Virus record (IMG/VR): IMGVR_UViG_3300043446_004500
Span: 1-64,000 of that record
Source of the DNA: a virus
DNA: 64,000 nt
Direction: 5' to 3' (one strand)
Positions within the stretch are counted from its first letter, which is position 1; the number at the start of each line of letters is the position of its first letter. The position numbers and the translations under genes were made by a program. Below are positions 48,934 through 56,169 of this stretch, piece by piece. The notes beneath the pieces were generated by a model. That model made no database searches. It worked only from the letters and a program-made list of their open reading frames with translations, and had not been told where the DNA came from.

Positions 48934-51230
48934 GCAACGGAACCAAAGTTAAAAAACGTGATGGAAGAATTGAGTCACTTGACCTAGAGAAGATGCACTT
49001 GATGGTTGAAGAGGCATGTAAGGGTCTTGCAGGGGTCTCTGCGAGTCAAGTTGAGATGACCTCTGGTATACAGTTTTATGATGGAATTACTACTGCAGAA
49101 ATTCAAGAGATTTTGATTCGTAGTGCTAGTGACCTAATTGATTTGGATCATCCAAATTACCAATATGTTGCTGCTCGTTTGCTCCTTTTTGCCGTTCGTA
49201 AGCAATTGTATGGAAAAATGCGAGAACTTCCTGATCTTGAACAACACATTTATAATTGTGTAAATTCTGAAGTATATGACTCTGATATTTACAGTAAGTA
49301 TTCTAAAGAAGATATTGTTAAGGCAAATTCATATATTGATCATGATCGAGATTATCTTTTCACTTATGCGGGCCTTCGTCAGGTAGTAGATAAATATTTG
49401 GTTCAGGATCGTAGTAGTGGTGGAGTATATGAAACTCCTCAGTTTATGTACATGATGATTGCTCTGACAATCTTTGCCGAATATCCCAAAGAAACAAGAA
49501 TGTCATACGTTAAGAGGTACTATGACGCAATCTCAAAACACAAAATCAACATCCCAACCCCAATCATGGCAGGAGTGCGAACTCCGCTTAGACAATTTGC
49601 TAGCTGTGTTCTTGTTGACGTTGATGACACCCTCGATAGTATCTTTAGCAGTGATATGGCTATTGGCAGATACGTTGCACAGAGGGCGGGCATCGGCATC
49701 AACGCAGGTCGAATCCGTGGCATCAATTCTAAAATCAGAGGTGGAGAAGTTCAACATACAGGTGTTGTCCCTTTCCTCAAGAAGTTTGAGGCGACTGTCC
49801 GATGCTGCACACAAAATGGCATTAGAGGTGGAAGCGCAACTGTCCACTTCCCAATTTGGCACCAAGAAATAGAGGATATTCTGGTACTAAAAAACAATAA
49901 AGGTACAGAGGATAATCGTGTTCGTAAACTTGATTACAGTATTCAAATTAGCAAACTCTTCTATGAAAGGTTCATTCAAGATGGTGAGATCACGCTTTTC
50001 TCCCCACATGATGTACCTGGACTATATGATAGCTTCGGACTCCCTAATTTTGATGATCTCTACGTTTCGTATGAAAAAGATCCGTCCATTAAGAAAAAAA
50101 CTGTTAAAGCACAGGAACTTATTCTTGACCTTCTCAAGGAACGTGCAGAAACGGGTCGTATCTACATTATGAATATTGATCATTGTAATTCTCATTCTTC
50201 ATTTAAAGATAAAGTCGAGATGAGTAATTTGTGTCAAGAGATTACTCTTCCAACATATCCAATTCAGCATATTGATGATACTAGTGGTGAAATTGCTCTT
50301 TGCATTCTTTCTGCTATTAACGTTGGTAAAGTAAAGTCTGATGAAGAACTTGAAGAACTATGCGATCTTTCAGTTCGTGGACTTGATGAACTGATTGATT
50401 ACCAGAAGTATCCTGTGGCAGCAGCAGAACTTGCTACAAAGGCACGTAGATCCCTTGGGATTGGTTTTATTGGTCTTGCTCATTATCTTGCTAAACTTGG
50501 ATTTAACTATGACTCTCAGGAGGCATGGGATGCAGTTCATGGACTTTCTGAGTCATTCCAATATTATCTCTTGAAAGCATCCAATCAACTTGCTAAAGAA
50601 AAGGGTTATTGTGAATACTTTGGACGTACTAAGTATGCTGATGGTATTCTTCCGATTGATACTTACAAAAAGGATGTAGATGAAATTTCTTCCGTCGCAT
50701 ATGAACACGATTGGGAATCTCTCAGAACTTCTATCTTGGAACACGGTCTCAGGCACTCAACACTGTCCGCACAGATGCCATCGGAGAGCAGTTCCGTTGT
50801 GTCAAATGCCACAAACGGAATTGAACCTCCTAGAGATTACTTGTCCGTTAAGAAGTCCAAAAAAGGACCTCTCAAACAGATTGTTCCGCAGTATCATACC
50901 CTTAAGAACAACTATACACTTCTTTGGGAGATGTCTAGCAATCGTGGGTATATTAATATTGTTGCAGTTATGCAGAAGTTCTTTGATCAAGCGATTTCTG
51001 GAAACTGGTCCTATAATCCAGAGAATTATGAAAACAATGAAGTTCCTACTTCAGTGATGGCGCACGATATGCTTTACTCATATTCTGTTGGTTGGAAAAC
51101 GAGTTATTATCAAAACACCTATGATATTAAGACCGATGAAGTAGTGGAAGAACCAAAACAAGACCTTCAATCACTCCTTCAAGAACTTTCTGGTGCTGAA
51201 GAGGAAGATTGCGAAAGTTGTAAAATTTGA
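48930..51230 (+). CDS. nrdA: Ribonucleotide reductase large subunit NrdA (class I)
   Basis: 766 residues, uninterrupted. The N-terminal ATP-cone KKRDGRIESLDLEKMH, the barrel with FASCVLVDVDDTLDSIF and GIGINAGRIRG, the catalytic NLCQEITLPTYP region and the SAQMPSESSSVVSNATNG loop are all present. The C-terminal redox tail ends CESCKI (Cys761, Cys764). It supplies dNTPs with NrdB. An unusual hairpin with a late promoter follows, then an endonuclease cassette rather than nrdB. No intein is seen. Confidence 0.97.
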   Translation: MSNGTKVKKRDGRIESLDLEKMHLMVEEACKGLAGVSASQVEMTSGIQFYDGITTAEIQEILIRSASDLIDLDHPNYQYVAARLLLFAVRKQLYGKMRELPDLEQHIYNCVNSEVYDSDIYSKYSKEDIVKANSYIDHDRDYLFTYAGLRQVVDKYLVQDRSSGGVYETPQFMYMMIALTIFAEYPKETRMSYVKRYYDAISKHKINIPTPIMAGVRTPLRQFASCVLVDVDDTLDSIFSSDMAIGRYVAQRAGIGINAGRIRGINSKIRGGEVQHTGVVPFLKKFEATVRCCTQNGIRGGSATVHFPIWHQEIEDILVLKNNKGTEDNRVRKLDYSIQISKLFYERFIQDGEITLFSPHDVPGLYDSFGLPNFDDLYVSYEKDPSIKKKTVKAQELILDLLKERAETGRIYIMNIDHCNSHSSFKDKVEMSNLCQEITLPTYPIQHIDDTSGEIALCILSAINVGKVKSDEELEELCDLSVRGLDELIDYQKYPVAAAELATKARRSLGIGFIGLAHYLAKLGFNYDSQEAWDAVHGLSESFQYYLLKASNQLAKEKGYCEYFGRTKYADGILPIDTYKKDVDEISSVAYEHDWESLRTSILEHGLRHSTLSAQMPSESSSVVSNATNGIEPPRDYLSVKKSKKGPLKQIVPQYHTLKNNYTLLWEMSSNRGYINIVAVMQKFFDQAISGNWSYNPENYENNEVPTSVMAHDMLYSYSVGWKTSYYQNTYDIKTDEVVEEPKQDLQSLLQELSGAEEEDCESCKI

Positions 51231-51239
51231 CGAAAGTGT

Positions 51240-51278
51240 AAAGACCTGTTATTATAAATAGTAATAGGTCTTTATTTT
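51240..51278 (+). promoter_or_regulatory. Terminator hairpin with TATAAATA at its apex
   Basis: 51240-51254 pairs with 51259-51273 over 15 positions (two G-T pairs), followed by TATTTTAT. The exact late promoter TATAAATA (51253-51260) forms the tip of the stem and the loop. The endonuclease ATG is at 51284. Confidence 0.78.
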
Positions 51279-51283
51279 ATCTT

Positions 51284-51973
51284 ATGGAAGGTCGTATTTA
51301 CAAAATAACAAATCAATCCAATGGTAAGTTCTATGTTGGTATGACCAGAAAGAAATTGAAATATAGATTTAATAATCATTGTTATGATGCATTAATTAGA
51401 AACTCAAATTCTTATTTTCATAAAGCAATAAGAAAATATGGTAAAGAAAATTTTATCATTGAAGAAATTGAGGTGTGTGAAAAAAATTTGCCCGATAGAG
51501 AAGTATTTTGGATTTCTAAATTAAAACCTGATTATAACCAAACTATTGGTGGAGATAATGGTATTCTTGGATTTAGACATACCGAAGAAACTAAAAACTT
51601 TCTTTCCAAAAAAAGAAAGGGAAAATATACTGGAGAAAAAAATCCTTTTTATGGGCAGCATCATACACAAAAAACAAAAGATAAACTAAGTCAAATGAGA
51701 AAAGGACAACCATCACCTTGCGGATTTGCTGGAAAATCACATAAAGAGGAAAGTAAATCTAAAACTTCTCAAACACTTAAAAATAATCCAAATGTAAAAA
51801 GAACCAAAGTATTTCAGTATGATATTGAAGGAAACTTTTTAAGGGAGTTCCAATCTATTAGTGATGCTTCTAAATTCGTAGGAACAACTCCTTCTAATAT
51901 AAAATATACCTGCGAAGGAAAATTTAATCATTGTAAAGGATATAAATGGAGTTATGAAAAACTAAATACCTAA
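51284..51973 (+). CDS. GIY-YIG homing endonuclease between nrdA and nrdB
   Basis: 229 residues. GRIYKITNQSNGKFYVGMTRKKLKYRFNNH (about 3-32) is the GIY-YIG core with its Arg; a catalytic Glu lies near 60-65. NUMOD3-type repeats (NPFYGQHHTQKTKDKLSQMRKGQ and GKSHKEESKSKTSQTL) and a C-terminal NUMOD1-like helix-turn-helix (EFQSISDASKFVGTTPSNIKYTCEG) bind DNA. Same general plan as the 38670-39335 enzyme. Free-standing, Seg-like. Confidence 0.9.
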   Translation: MEGRIYKITNQSNGKFYVGMTRKKLKYRFNNHCYDALIRNSNSYFHKAIRKYGKENFIIEEIEVCEKNLPDREVFWISKLKPDYNQTIGGDNGILGFRHTEETKNFLSKKRKGKYTGEKNPFYGQHHTQKTKDKLSQMRKGQPSPCGFAGKSHKEESKSKTSQTLKNNPNVKRTKVFQYDIEGNFLREFQSISDASKFVGTTPSNIKYTCEGKFNHCKGYKWSYEKLNT

Positions 51974-51986
51974 AAACAAATAAGAA

Positions 51987-52451
51987 ATGAAAACATTTCA
52001 AGAGTTTATTGCAGAAGCAAAAAGAATAAAATTTTATACATTACATCACGGCACTTCTCCTGAAGCAAAAAAATCAATTCAACAATCTGGATTTAGAAAT
52101 TCTGGTTCTGCTGGTGCTTATGGTCCTGGAGTATATACTTCTACTAATAGAAGAGTAGCAAATGTACACGGGAGTAGTACAATAACTATGAGAGTTCCTG
52201 CAAAGAAAGTAAAAACAATGGATATTAAACCTAAATCTCAATCTGGAACTAATGCATTAGATAAAGGTGAAACTGCAGTTAGAATACCAAATGCAGGAAC
52301 AAGAACAAGTGCATATAGAAATCTAAAAGGAAAAAAACATTTTGTTGTAGTTGATAAAGATGTAGCAAATAAAAATGTTGTAAAAAATCCTTCACCTACA
52401 CTTAAATCTGGTAAAGACAAAAGAACAAAAACACAACCAAAGAAAAAATAA
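51987..52451 (+). CDS. Capsid-targeted ADP-ribosyltransferase-like protein
   Basis: 154 residues. MKTFQEFIAE|AKR is almost identical to the T4 internal-protein targeting peptide, with the I-A-E site at 8-10. The body resembles the PARP/diphtheria-toxin ART fold: TLHHGTSPEAKKSIQQSGF (His21), GAYGPGVYTSTNRRVANVHG (Tyr50) and DKGETAVRIPNAG (Glu95), giving an H-Y-E-type triad. The tail is very basic. By analogy with T4 Alt, it may be injected and modify host proteins. The enzyme assignment is from motif pattern only. Confidence 0.68.
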   Translation: MKTFQEFIAEAKRIKFYTLHHGTSPEAKKSIQQSGFRNSGSAGAYGPGVYTSTNRRVANVHGSSTITMRVPAKKVKTMDIKPKSQSGTNALDKGETAVRIPNAGTRTSAYRNLKGKKHFVVVDKDVANKNVVKNPSPTLKSGKDKRTKTQPKKK

Positions 52452-52460
52452 AACCATTTA

Positions 52461-52509
52461 ATTAACTGGCACATACTATCTTGTTAAGTGTCAGTTAATG
52501 CTTTATAAT
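52461..52509 (+). promoter_or_regulatory. Inverted repeat enclosing the -35 box of a sigma-70-type promoter
   Basis: ATTAACTGGCAC (52461-52472) pairs with GTGTCAGTTAAT (52488-52499), one G-T pair. TTGTTA (52481-52486), 17 bases, TATAAT (52504-52509). The ACTGGCACA core is shared with 26950-26958. Confidence 0.65.
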
Positions 52510-52546
52510 GACTTTGTTGGTAAAATCTAAAGCATTAGGTGAAGTT

Positions 52547-52741
52547 ATGATTAAAAAGCAATATCCTTTTGTTGAAACTCCTAAACCTGTGAACGAAATG
52601 ACGCAGGATGAATTGACTTATTTTCTCAACAAAAGTTTTCCAGATGGCAAAATAATTCCAGATTACATCGTGACAGAATGGACTATTCCTTGGTGGGCAA
52701 TTGCTTTAGGTTTGCTTGTCTTTATTTTAATCGTATTATGA
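52547..52741 (+). CDS. Small membrane protein before nrdB
   Basis: 64 residues. An upstream in-frame ATG (52508) overlaps the -10 box, so the start after AGGTGAAG at 52547 is preferred. A soluble N-terminal part with MTQDELTYFLNKSFPDG is followed by a C-terminal span WWAIALGLLVFILIVL. Function unknown. Overlaps the next small frame (ATGA). Confidence 0.6.
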   Translation: MIKKQYPFVETPKPVNEMTQDELTYFLNKSFPDGKIIPDYIVTEWTIPWWAIALGLLVFILIVL

Positions 52742-52824
52742 AATCCAAATATTTTTTAGAGGTAAATAGAATGTGTGAGTTAAGTTCAGTAGAGGAGGGA
52801 GAGTGTGAATCCTGTGCAGTTTAA
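52738..52824 (+). CDS. 28-residue peptide resembling a detached NrdA CxxC tail
   Basis: It ends MCELSSVEEGECESCAV, which aligns without gaps with the NrdA end QELSGAEEEDCESCKI, including CESC and the stop codon. The ATG overlaps the preceding stop (ATGA) and the end overlaps the GTG of nrdB. It is either a fossil of the original nrdA 3' end displaced by the insert, or a small redox peptide still in use. Confidence 0.5.
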   Translation: MKSKYFLEVNRMCELSSVEEGECESCAV

Positions 52825-53995
52825 GATTTCTTCCACAGAAGAACCCCAAACAAATATTAAAGGAATGACTGTATTTAATACTGAAAAAGTTGACACTAAA
52901 AAACAACCAATGTTTTTTGGAAAACCTCTTGGAATTCAGAGATACGATTCATACAAATATCCCGTATTTGATAAATTAACAACCCAACAACTTGGATATT
53001 TCTGGAGACCTGAAGAGGTTTCTCTCCAGAAGGATCGTGGAGATTATCAAACACTTCGTCCTGAACAAAAACATATCTATACTTCTAATTTGAAATATCA
53101 GATCATGCTTGATTCTGTTCAGGGTCGTGGTCCTGGTATGGCATTTATTCCATATTGTTCTCTTCCTGAATTGGAAGCATGTATGGAAGTATGGGGATTT
53201 ATGGAGATGATCCATTCACGTTCATACACTTATATCATTAAGAACGTTTATTCGGACCCTTCTGAGGTGTTTGATACTATTATTCAAGATGAACGCATTC
53301 TAGAACGTGCTAAGAGTGTTACGGAGTCATATGATGACTTTATTCAATCAGCACAAAGTTATGGTACATCCAATGCTTGGATGCATAATCTTGAGGGAGT
53401 TTCATATGCAAAGGAATCAATCAACGATGTCAAAAGAAAACTTTACAGGGCAGTTGCGAACGTGAATATCCTTGAGGGTATTCGTTTTTATGTTTCTTTT
53501 GCTTGCAGTTTTGCTTTTGGTGAACTAAAACTCATGGAAGGATCCGCTAAAATCATTTCTCTTATCGCAAGAGACGAAAACCAACATCTAGCAATTACTC
53601 AAAATATTCTAAACAAGTGGAGGGATGGTGACGATCCTGAGATGAAGCAGATTATGAAAGAAGAAGAAGAGTGGACGTATAAGATGTTTGATATTGCTGT
53701 AAATGAAGAAAAGCGTTGGGCAGATTATCTGTTCAAAGATGGAAGTATGATTGGTCTGAATGATAAACTTCTTCAGCAATATGTTGAATGGATTGCTAAT
53801 CGTCGTCTAAAATCTATTGGTCTTAAACCTCAATATGATATTTCGGCAAACAATAACCCTCTTCCATGGACTCAGCACTGGATTTCTTCCAAAGGTCTTC
53901 AGGTTGCTCCACAAGAAACGGAAATCGAAAGTTACGTAGTTGGAGGAATTAAGCAAGATGTTACCAAAAATACTTTTGCAGGATTCCAACTATGA
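52805..53995 (+). CDS. nrdB: Ribonucleotide reductase small subunit NrdB (class I)
   Basis: 396 residues from the GTG placed 6 bases after AGGAGG (52793-52798); an internal ATG at 52865 (MTVFNTEKVDTKKQ) gives the length usual in relatives and may be the true start. The ferritin-like fold shows DERILE, EMIHSRSYTYI and ARDENQHLAIT, which supply iron ligands. It houses the radical cofactor for NrdA. The end is overlapped by the next small gene. Confidence 0.95.
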   Translation: MNPVQFKISSTEEPQTNIKGMTVFNTEKVDTKKQPMFFGKPLGIQRYDSYKYPVFDKLTTQQLGYFWRPEEVSLQKDRGDYQTLRPEQKHIYTSNLKYQIMLDSVQGRGPGMAFIPYCSLPELEACMEVWGFMEMIHSRSYTYIIKNVYSDPSEVFDTIIQDERILERAKSVTESYDDFIQSAQSYGTSNAWMHNLEGVSYAKESINDVKRKLYRAVANVNILEGIRFYVSFACSFAFGELKLMEGSAKIISLIARDENQHLAITQNILNKWRDGDDPEMKQIMKEEEEWTYKMFDIAVNEEKRWADYLFKDGSMIGLNDKLLQQYVEWIANRRLKSIGLKPQYDISANNNPLPWTQHWISSKGLQVAPQETEIESYVVGGIKQDVTKNTFAGFQL

Positions 53996-54107
53996 TGAAT
54001 GGTGCGAACAGGCAATCATAAATGCCTATAGAGAGGCTGCAGAATGTGATGAGTTTATGTTCGGAGATTATGACTTTTGTAACGAATGGTTGGGTGCAAA
54101 TGAATAG
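53958..54107 (+). CDS. Small acidic protein overlapping the nrdB end
   Basis: 49 residues, start after GGAGGAATTAAGCAAG, within nrdB in another frame. NYDEWCEQAIINAYREAAECDEFMFGDYDFCNEWLGANE is acidic with three Cys and aromatic residues. A conserved small gene behind nrdB is plausible; no function known. A terminator follows directly. Confidence 0.55.
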   Translation: MLPKILLQDSNYDEWCEQAIINAYREAAECDEFMFGDYDFCNEWLGANE

Positions 54108-54111
54108 ATAT

Positions 54112-54134
54112 AGGAGGTTATACCTCCTTTTTTT
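54112..54134 (+). terminator. Terminator after the nrd operon
   Basis: AGGAGGT (54112-54118), loop TAT, ACCTCCT (54122-54128), T run. Confidence 0.87.
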
Positions 54135-54290
54135 ATGTCAAAAAATCAACTTACAAAAGATGAATTAAGAGTTCGTGTTTTAAAACTAAAAGATAGATTA
54201 TATAAAGATCAACCAAGTTGGGACTCTAAAGGTCTTGCCCATAAATATCTGAATGCAGTTCTTGACATAATTGATGAGTACAGATATTGA
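54135..54290 (+). CDS. Small basic helical protein
   Basis: 51 residues starting right after the terminator T run: MSKNQLTKDELRVRVLKLKDRLYKDQ, then HKYLNAVLDIIDEYRY. Reading just behind a terminator suggests low or regulated expression. Its end overlaps the next gene. Confidence 0.5.
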   Translation: MSKNQLTKDELRVRVLKLKDRLYKDQPSWDSKGLAHKYLNAVLDIIDEYRY

Positions 54291-54717
54291 CTATGAGAAT
54301 CCTTGGAACTATAATGGAGTTCCATTTACTAGTGCAGACATTAATGATTATTTTGGGTTTGTTTATTTGATAGAAAATAAACTGAATGGTAGAAAATATA
54401 TTGGCAGAAAATATCTATGGAGTTTTAGAACTCCTAAAGGTAAAAAAAGAAAAGTAAAATCAGAATCAGATTGGAAAAAATACTATGGGTCTTGTCCGGA
54501 ACTTAAAGAAGACATTGAAAAATTTGGCAGAGAAAATTTTAGTAGAACTATCTTATCATTACATAAAACAAAGGGCAAAACAAACTACGAAGAGACACGA
54601 CAACTTTTCACAAATAACGTACTCACGGAGTCCCTTGACAACGGATATCCAGCCTATTACAATAGTAACATCCTCTCAAGGTACTACCGAAAAGATTACT
54701 ATGGAAACCCAGATTGA
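54274..54717 (+). CDS. GIY-YIG-like putative endonuclease
   Basis: 147 residues from the ATG at 54274. FGFVYLIENKLNGRKYIGRKYLWSF (about 25-49) is a GIY-YIG-type core of the short form common in T4-like phages, and ELKEDIEKFGRENFSRTIL supplies the usual helix. The domain is not followed by NUMOD repeats. Whether it is a mobile endonuclease or a host-DNA nuclease is unclear. Confidence 0.7.
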   Translation: MSTDIDYENPWNYNGVPFTSADINDYFGFVYLIENKLNGRKYIGRKYLWSFRTPKGKKRKVKSESDWKKYYGSCPELKEDIEKFGRENFSRTILSLHKTKGKTNYEETRQLFTNNVLTESLDNGYPAYYNSNILSRYYRKDYYGNPD

Positions 54718-54910
54718 TCCTGTTAATTATGTTCGTGACTGGGCAATTGAAAAAATTGAACTTCTGCATGAAGCAGATCGTCACAGGAATGCAAAAGCAC
54801 TTCTAGCAGAGTTTGATGAGTGGATTAATCTTCCAGAAGGTGAAGATGAAATCAATTATCTGTGCCTTGAAGATGATACATGGGGTGATCAAGAAATTGA
54901 TGTACGGTAA
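54701..54910 (+). CDS. Small acidic hypothetical protein
   Basis: 69 residues, overlapping the preceding gene by 17 bases: DPVNYVRDWAIEKIELLHEADRHRNAKALLAEFDEWINL, then an acidic tail. Helical. No family recognised. Confidence 0.6.
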   Translation: METQIDPVNYVRDWAIEKIELLHEADRHRNAKALLAEFDEWINLPEGEDEINYLCLEDDTWGDQEIDVR

Positions 54911-54919
54911 ACCAAATTA

Positions 54920-54990
54920 TTGACAAAACCTAAATATTAACTTATTATGGTAAAAACCGATCTAGGTTCCCCATTATGAGTGGGGTTTTC
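54920..54990 (+). promoter_or_regulatory. Consensus-like promoter followed at once by a terminator hairpin
   Basis: TTGACA (54920-54925), 17 bases, TATTAT (54943-54948). Only about 20 bases after it CCCCATT (54969-54975) pairs with AGTGGGG (54979-54985), then TTTTC. The product would be a transcript of about 35 nt or an attenuated leader of the rlpA-like gene. Confidence 0.65.
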
Positions 54991-55020
54991 TTATTATGAG
55001 TCTTTGATATTGATTTAGAG

Positions 55021-55070
55021 CCGTGGGCACTGCCCCTTGAGAAAGGGGAACTTCTCCTTTGCCTATACGG
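55021..55070 (+). promoter_or_regulatory. Structured leader RNA upstream of the RlpA-like gene
   Basis: CCGT/ACGG (55021-55024 with 55067-55070) closes two hairpins: GGGC-ACT-GCCC (55025-55035) and AAAGGGGA-ACT-TCTCCTTT (55042-55060). An alternative hairpin CCCCTT-GAGA-AAGGGG (55033-55048) excludes both. Two mutually exclusive folds suggest a switch or attenuator. Confidence 0.5.
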
Positions 55071-55092
55071 ATGTAGAGTTCTATTAATTTTA

Positions 55093-55455
55093 ATGCTTTT
55101 AAAAACACTTTCAATTATTGCTATTGCCACTGTAGGACTAGCACCCCTTCAAGCAAAAGCAGCGAGCGGATGTTCCCTCGCATCACATTATGGAATCGGT
55201 GATGGATATCATGGCAGAATTACTGCAAGTGGAGAAACATTCAATGCTTATGGTAAATCTGTTGCACATCGTTGGTTGCCATTTGGTACGAAACTGAGGG
55301 TGACTAATCAATCAAATGGTAAATCAGTGATTGTGCGTGTAAATGATCGTGGACCTTATGTTGGTGGCAGAGATCTTGATCTATCATATGGTGCATTCTC
55401 TTCTATTGCTTCACCAAGTCAAGGCGTTGCCAACATTTGCTATGCTCAGATCTAA
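55093..55455 (+). CDS. RlpA-like secreted double-psi beta-barrel protein
   Basis: 120 residues. A signal peptide (MLLKTLSIIAIATVGLAPLQAKA, cut about residue 23) precedes a DPBB domain: ASHYGIGDGYHGRITASGETFNAYGKSVAHRWLPFGTKLRV and VNDRGPYVGGRDLDLSYGAF, with the Asp-Arg-Gly motif typical of RlpA-type lytic transglycosylases. A cell-wall role at release or entry is likely. Preceded by a structured leader. Confidence 0.85.
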   Translation: MLLKTLSIIAIATVGLAPLQAKAASGCSLASHYGIGDGYHGRITASGETFNAYGKSVAHRWLPFGTKLRVTNQSNGKSVIVRVNDRGPYVGGRDLDLSYGAFSSIASPSQGVANICYAQI

Positions 55456-55469
55456 TTAGGTAATAAATA

Positions 55470-55512
55470 AGGGTGAGTGCTGCAGACCTTACCCTTTCTT
55501 AGTATATAAATA
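55470..55512 (+). terminator. Terminator-like hairpin, then late promoter TATAAATA
   Basis: AGGGTGAG/CTTACCCT (about 55469-55494, one G-T pair) then TTTCTT; exact TATAAATA at 55505-55512 before the ATG at 55535. AATAAATA at 55463-55470 is a second candidate. Confidence 0.65.
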
Positions 55513-55534
55513 ATTTTTTTTAAATTGGAGTATT

Positions 55535-55726
55535 ATGTCGGATACCGTACAAAAAATGCTTGAGGCATTTGAAAATTTGAAAATTGAAGATGAAAAATTT
55601 GTAAATGGTAATAGTTCTGCTGGAACTAGAGCACGTAAAGCACTTCAAGAAATTGCACAACTTGCAAAAGCACGTAGAGTAGAAATTACAGAGGAGAAGA
55701 ATGCTCGTAAAGGAGCAAATACCTGA
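55535..55726 (+). CDS. Histone H1/Hc1-like small protein
   Basis: 63 residues. FENLKIEDEKFVNGNSSAGTRARKALQEIAQLAKARRVEI resembles Hc1-like proteins of phages and bacteria, which bind and compact DNA. Less Lys-rich than typical Hc1. Exact late promoter upstream and a GGAG ribosome-binding site. A role in packing DNA in the head is possible. Confidence 0.65.
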   Translation: MSDTVQKMLEAFENLKIEDEKFVNGNSSAGTRARKALQEIAQLAKARRVEITEEKNARKGANT

Positions 55727-55764
55727 ACCATAAATACATGGGAGTGTGATGCTTTTCTTTCCTT

Positions 55765-56163
55765 ATGTTCAAATTTAGTTTTGGAAAAAAGAAAGCAACA
55801 ATAAAAACAATACTTATACTTAGTTTAATAGTTGCAGCACTCTCTTCTTTTTTTAAAATTGAAGACAAATATATTTGGGATATTATTTACGAAACCTTAG
55901 TAAAGTATCAACCAGATTCTCCACTTATACCAGAATTGCAGAAAGATTCTGGTATAGTGGAAAGAAAATCAAAAAGAACCGTTGATAAAGCAATCTATGA
56001 TTATGAACGGTTGACAGGGGACGATGGAACTGTTAGAATTCCATCACCACGACATTCGGAGAAACCAGTAGACACCTCTGTGTGCTACACTTCCGAATGT
56101 CAGGCATTAGGAGGAGAAATCCGACTCTGTGCTCCTTGGGTTGACGACTGCCCTAAGGACTGA
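55765..56163 (+). CDS. Membrane-anchored hypothetical protein
   Basis: 132 residues. An N-terminal basic stretch and membrane span (TILILSLIVAALSSFF, about 15-31), then an exported-looking domain with four C-terminal Cys (CYTSEC and CAPWVDDC) that could form disulfides. Unknown function. Its end contains the promoter of the tRNA cluster. Confidence 0.6.
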   Translation: MFKFSFGKKKATIKTILILSLIVAALSSFFKIEDKYIWDIIYETLVKYQPDSPLIPELQKDSGIVERKSKRTVDKAIYDYERLTGDDGTVRIPSPRHSEKPVDTSVCYTSECQALGGEIRLCAPWVDDCPKD

Positions 56164-56169
56164 TATAAT
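56141..56169 (+). promoter_or_regulatory. Sigma-70-type promoter of the tRNA cluster
   Basis: TTGACG (56141-56146), 17-base spacer, TATAAT (56164-56169), about 90 bases before the first tRNA. Confidence 0.78.

Larger units (their letters stand above)
51231..52770 (+). mobile_element. 1.5-kb insert between nrdA and nrdB: GIY-YIG gene plus capsid-targeted ADP-ribosyltransferase-like gene
   Basis: It begins right after the nrdA stop with a terminator hairpin holding a late promoter, carries a GIY-YIG gene, an internal-head-protein-type gene, an inverted repeat with a sigma-70 promoter and a small membrane gene. On the far side (52771-52824) a sequence similar to the NrdA C-terminal tail remains. 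Boundaries are inferred from that similarity. Confidence 0.6.

Noticed and set aside
48930-51230. Possible split intein in nrdA, as known for other NrdA/NrdJ genes
   Set aside because: The protein is continuous through all conserved blocks, with no Hint-domain motifs.
51231-51290. Group I intron in the nrdA region
   Set aside because: nrdA is complete and no intron core pairing was seen; the endonuclease gene is free-standing.
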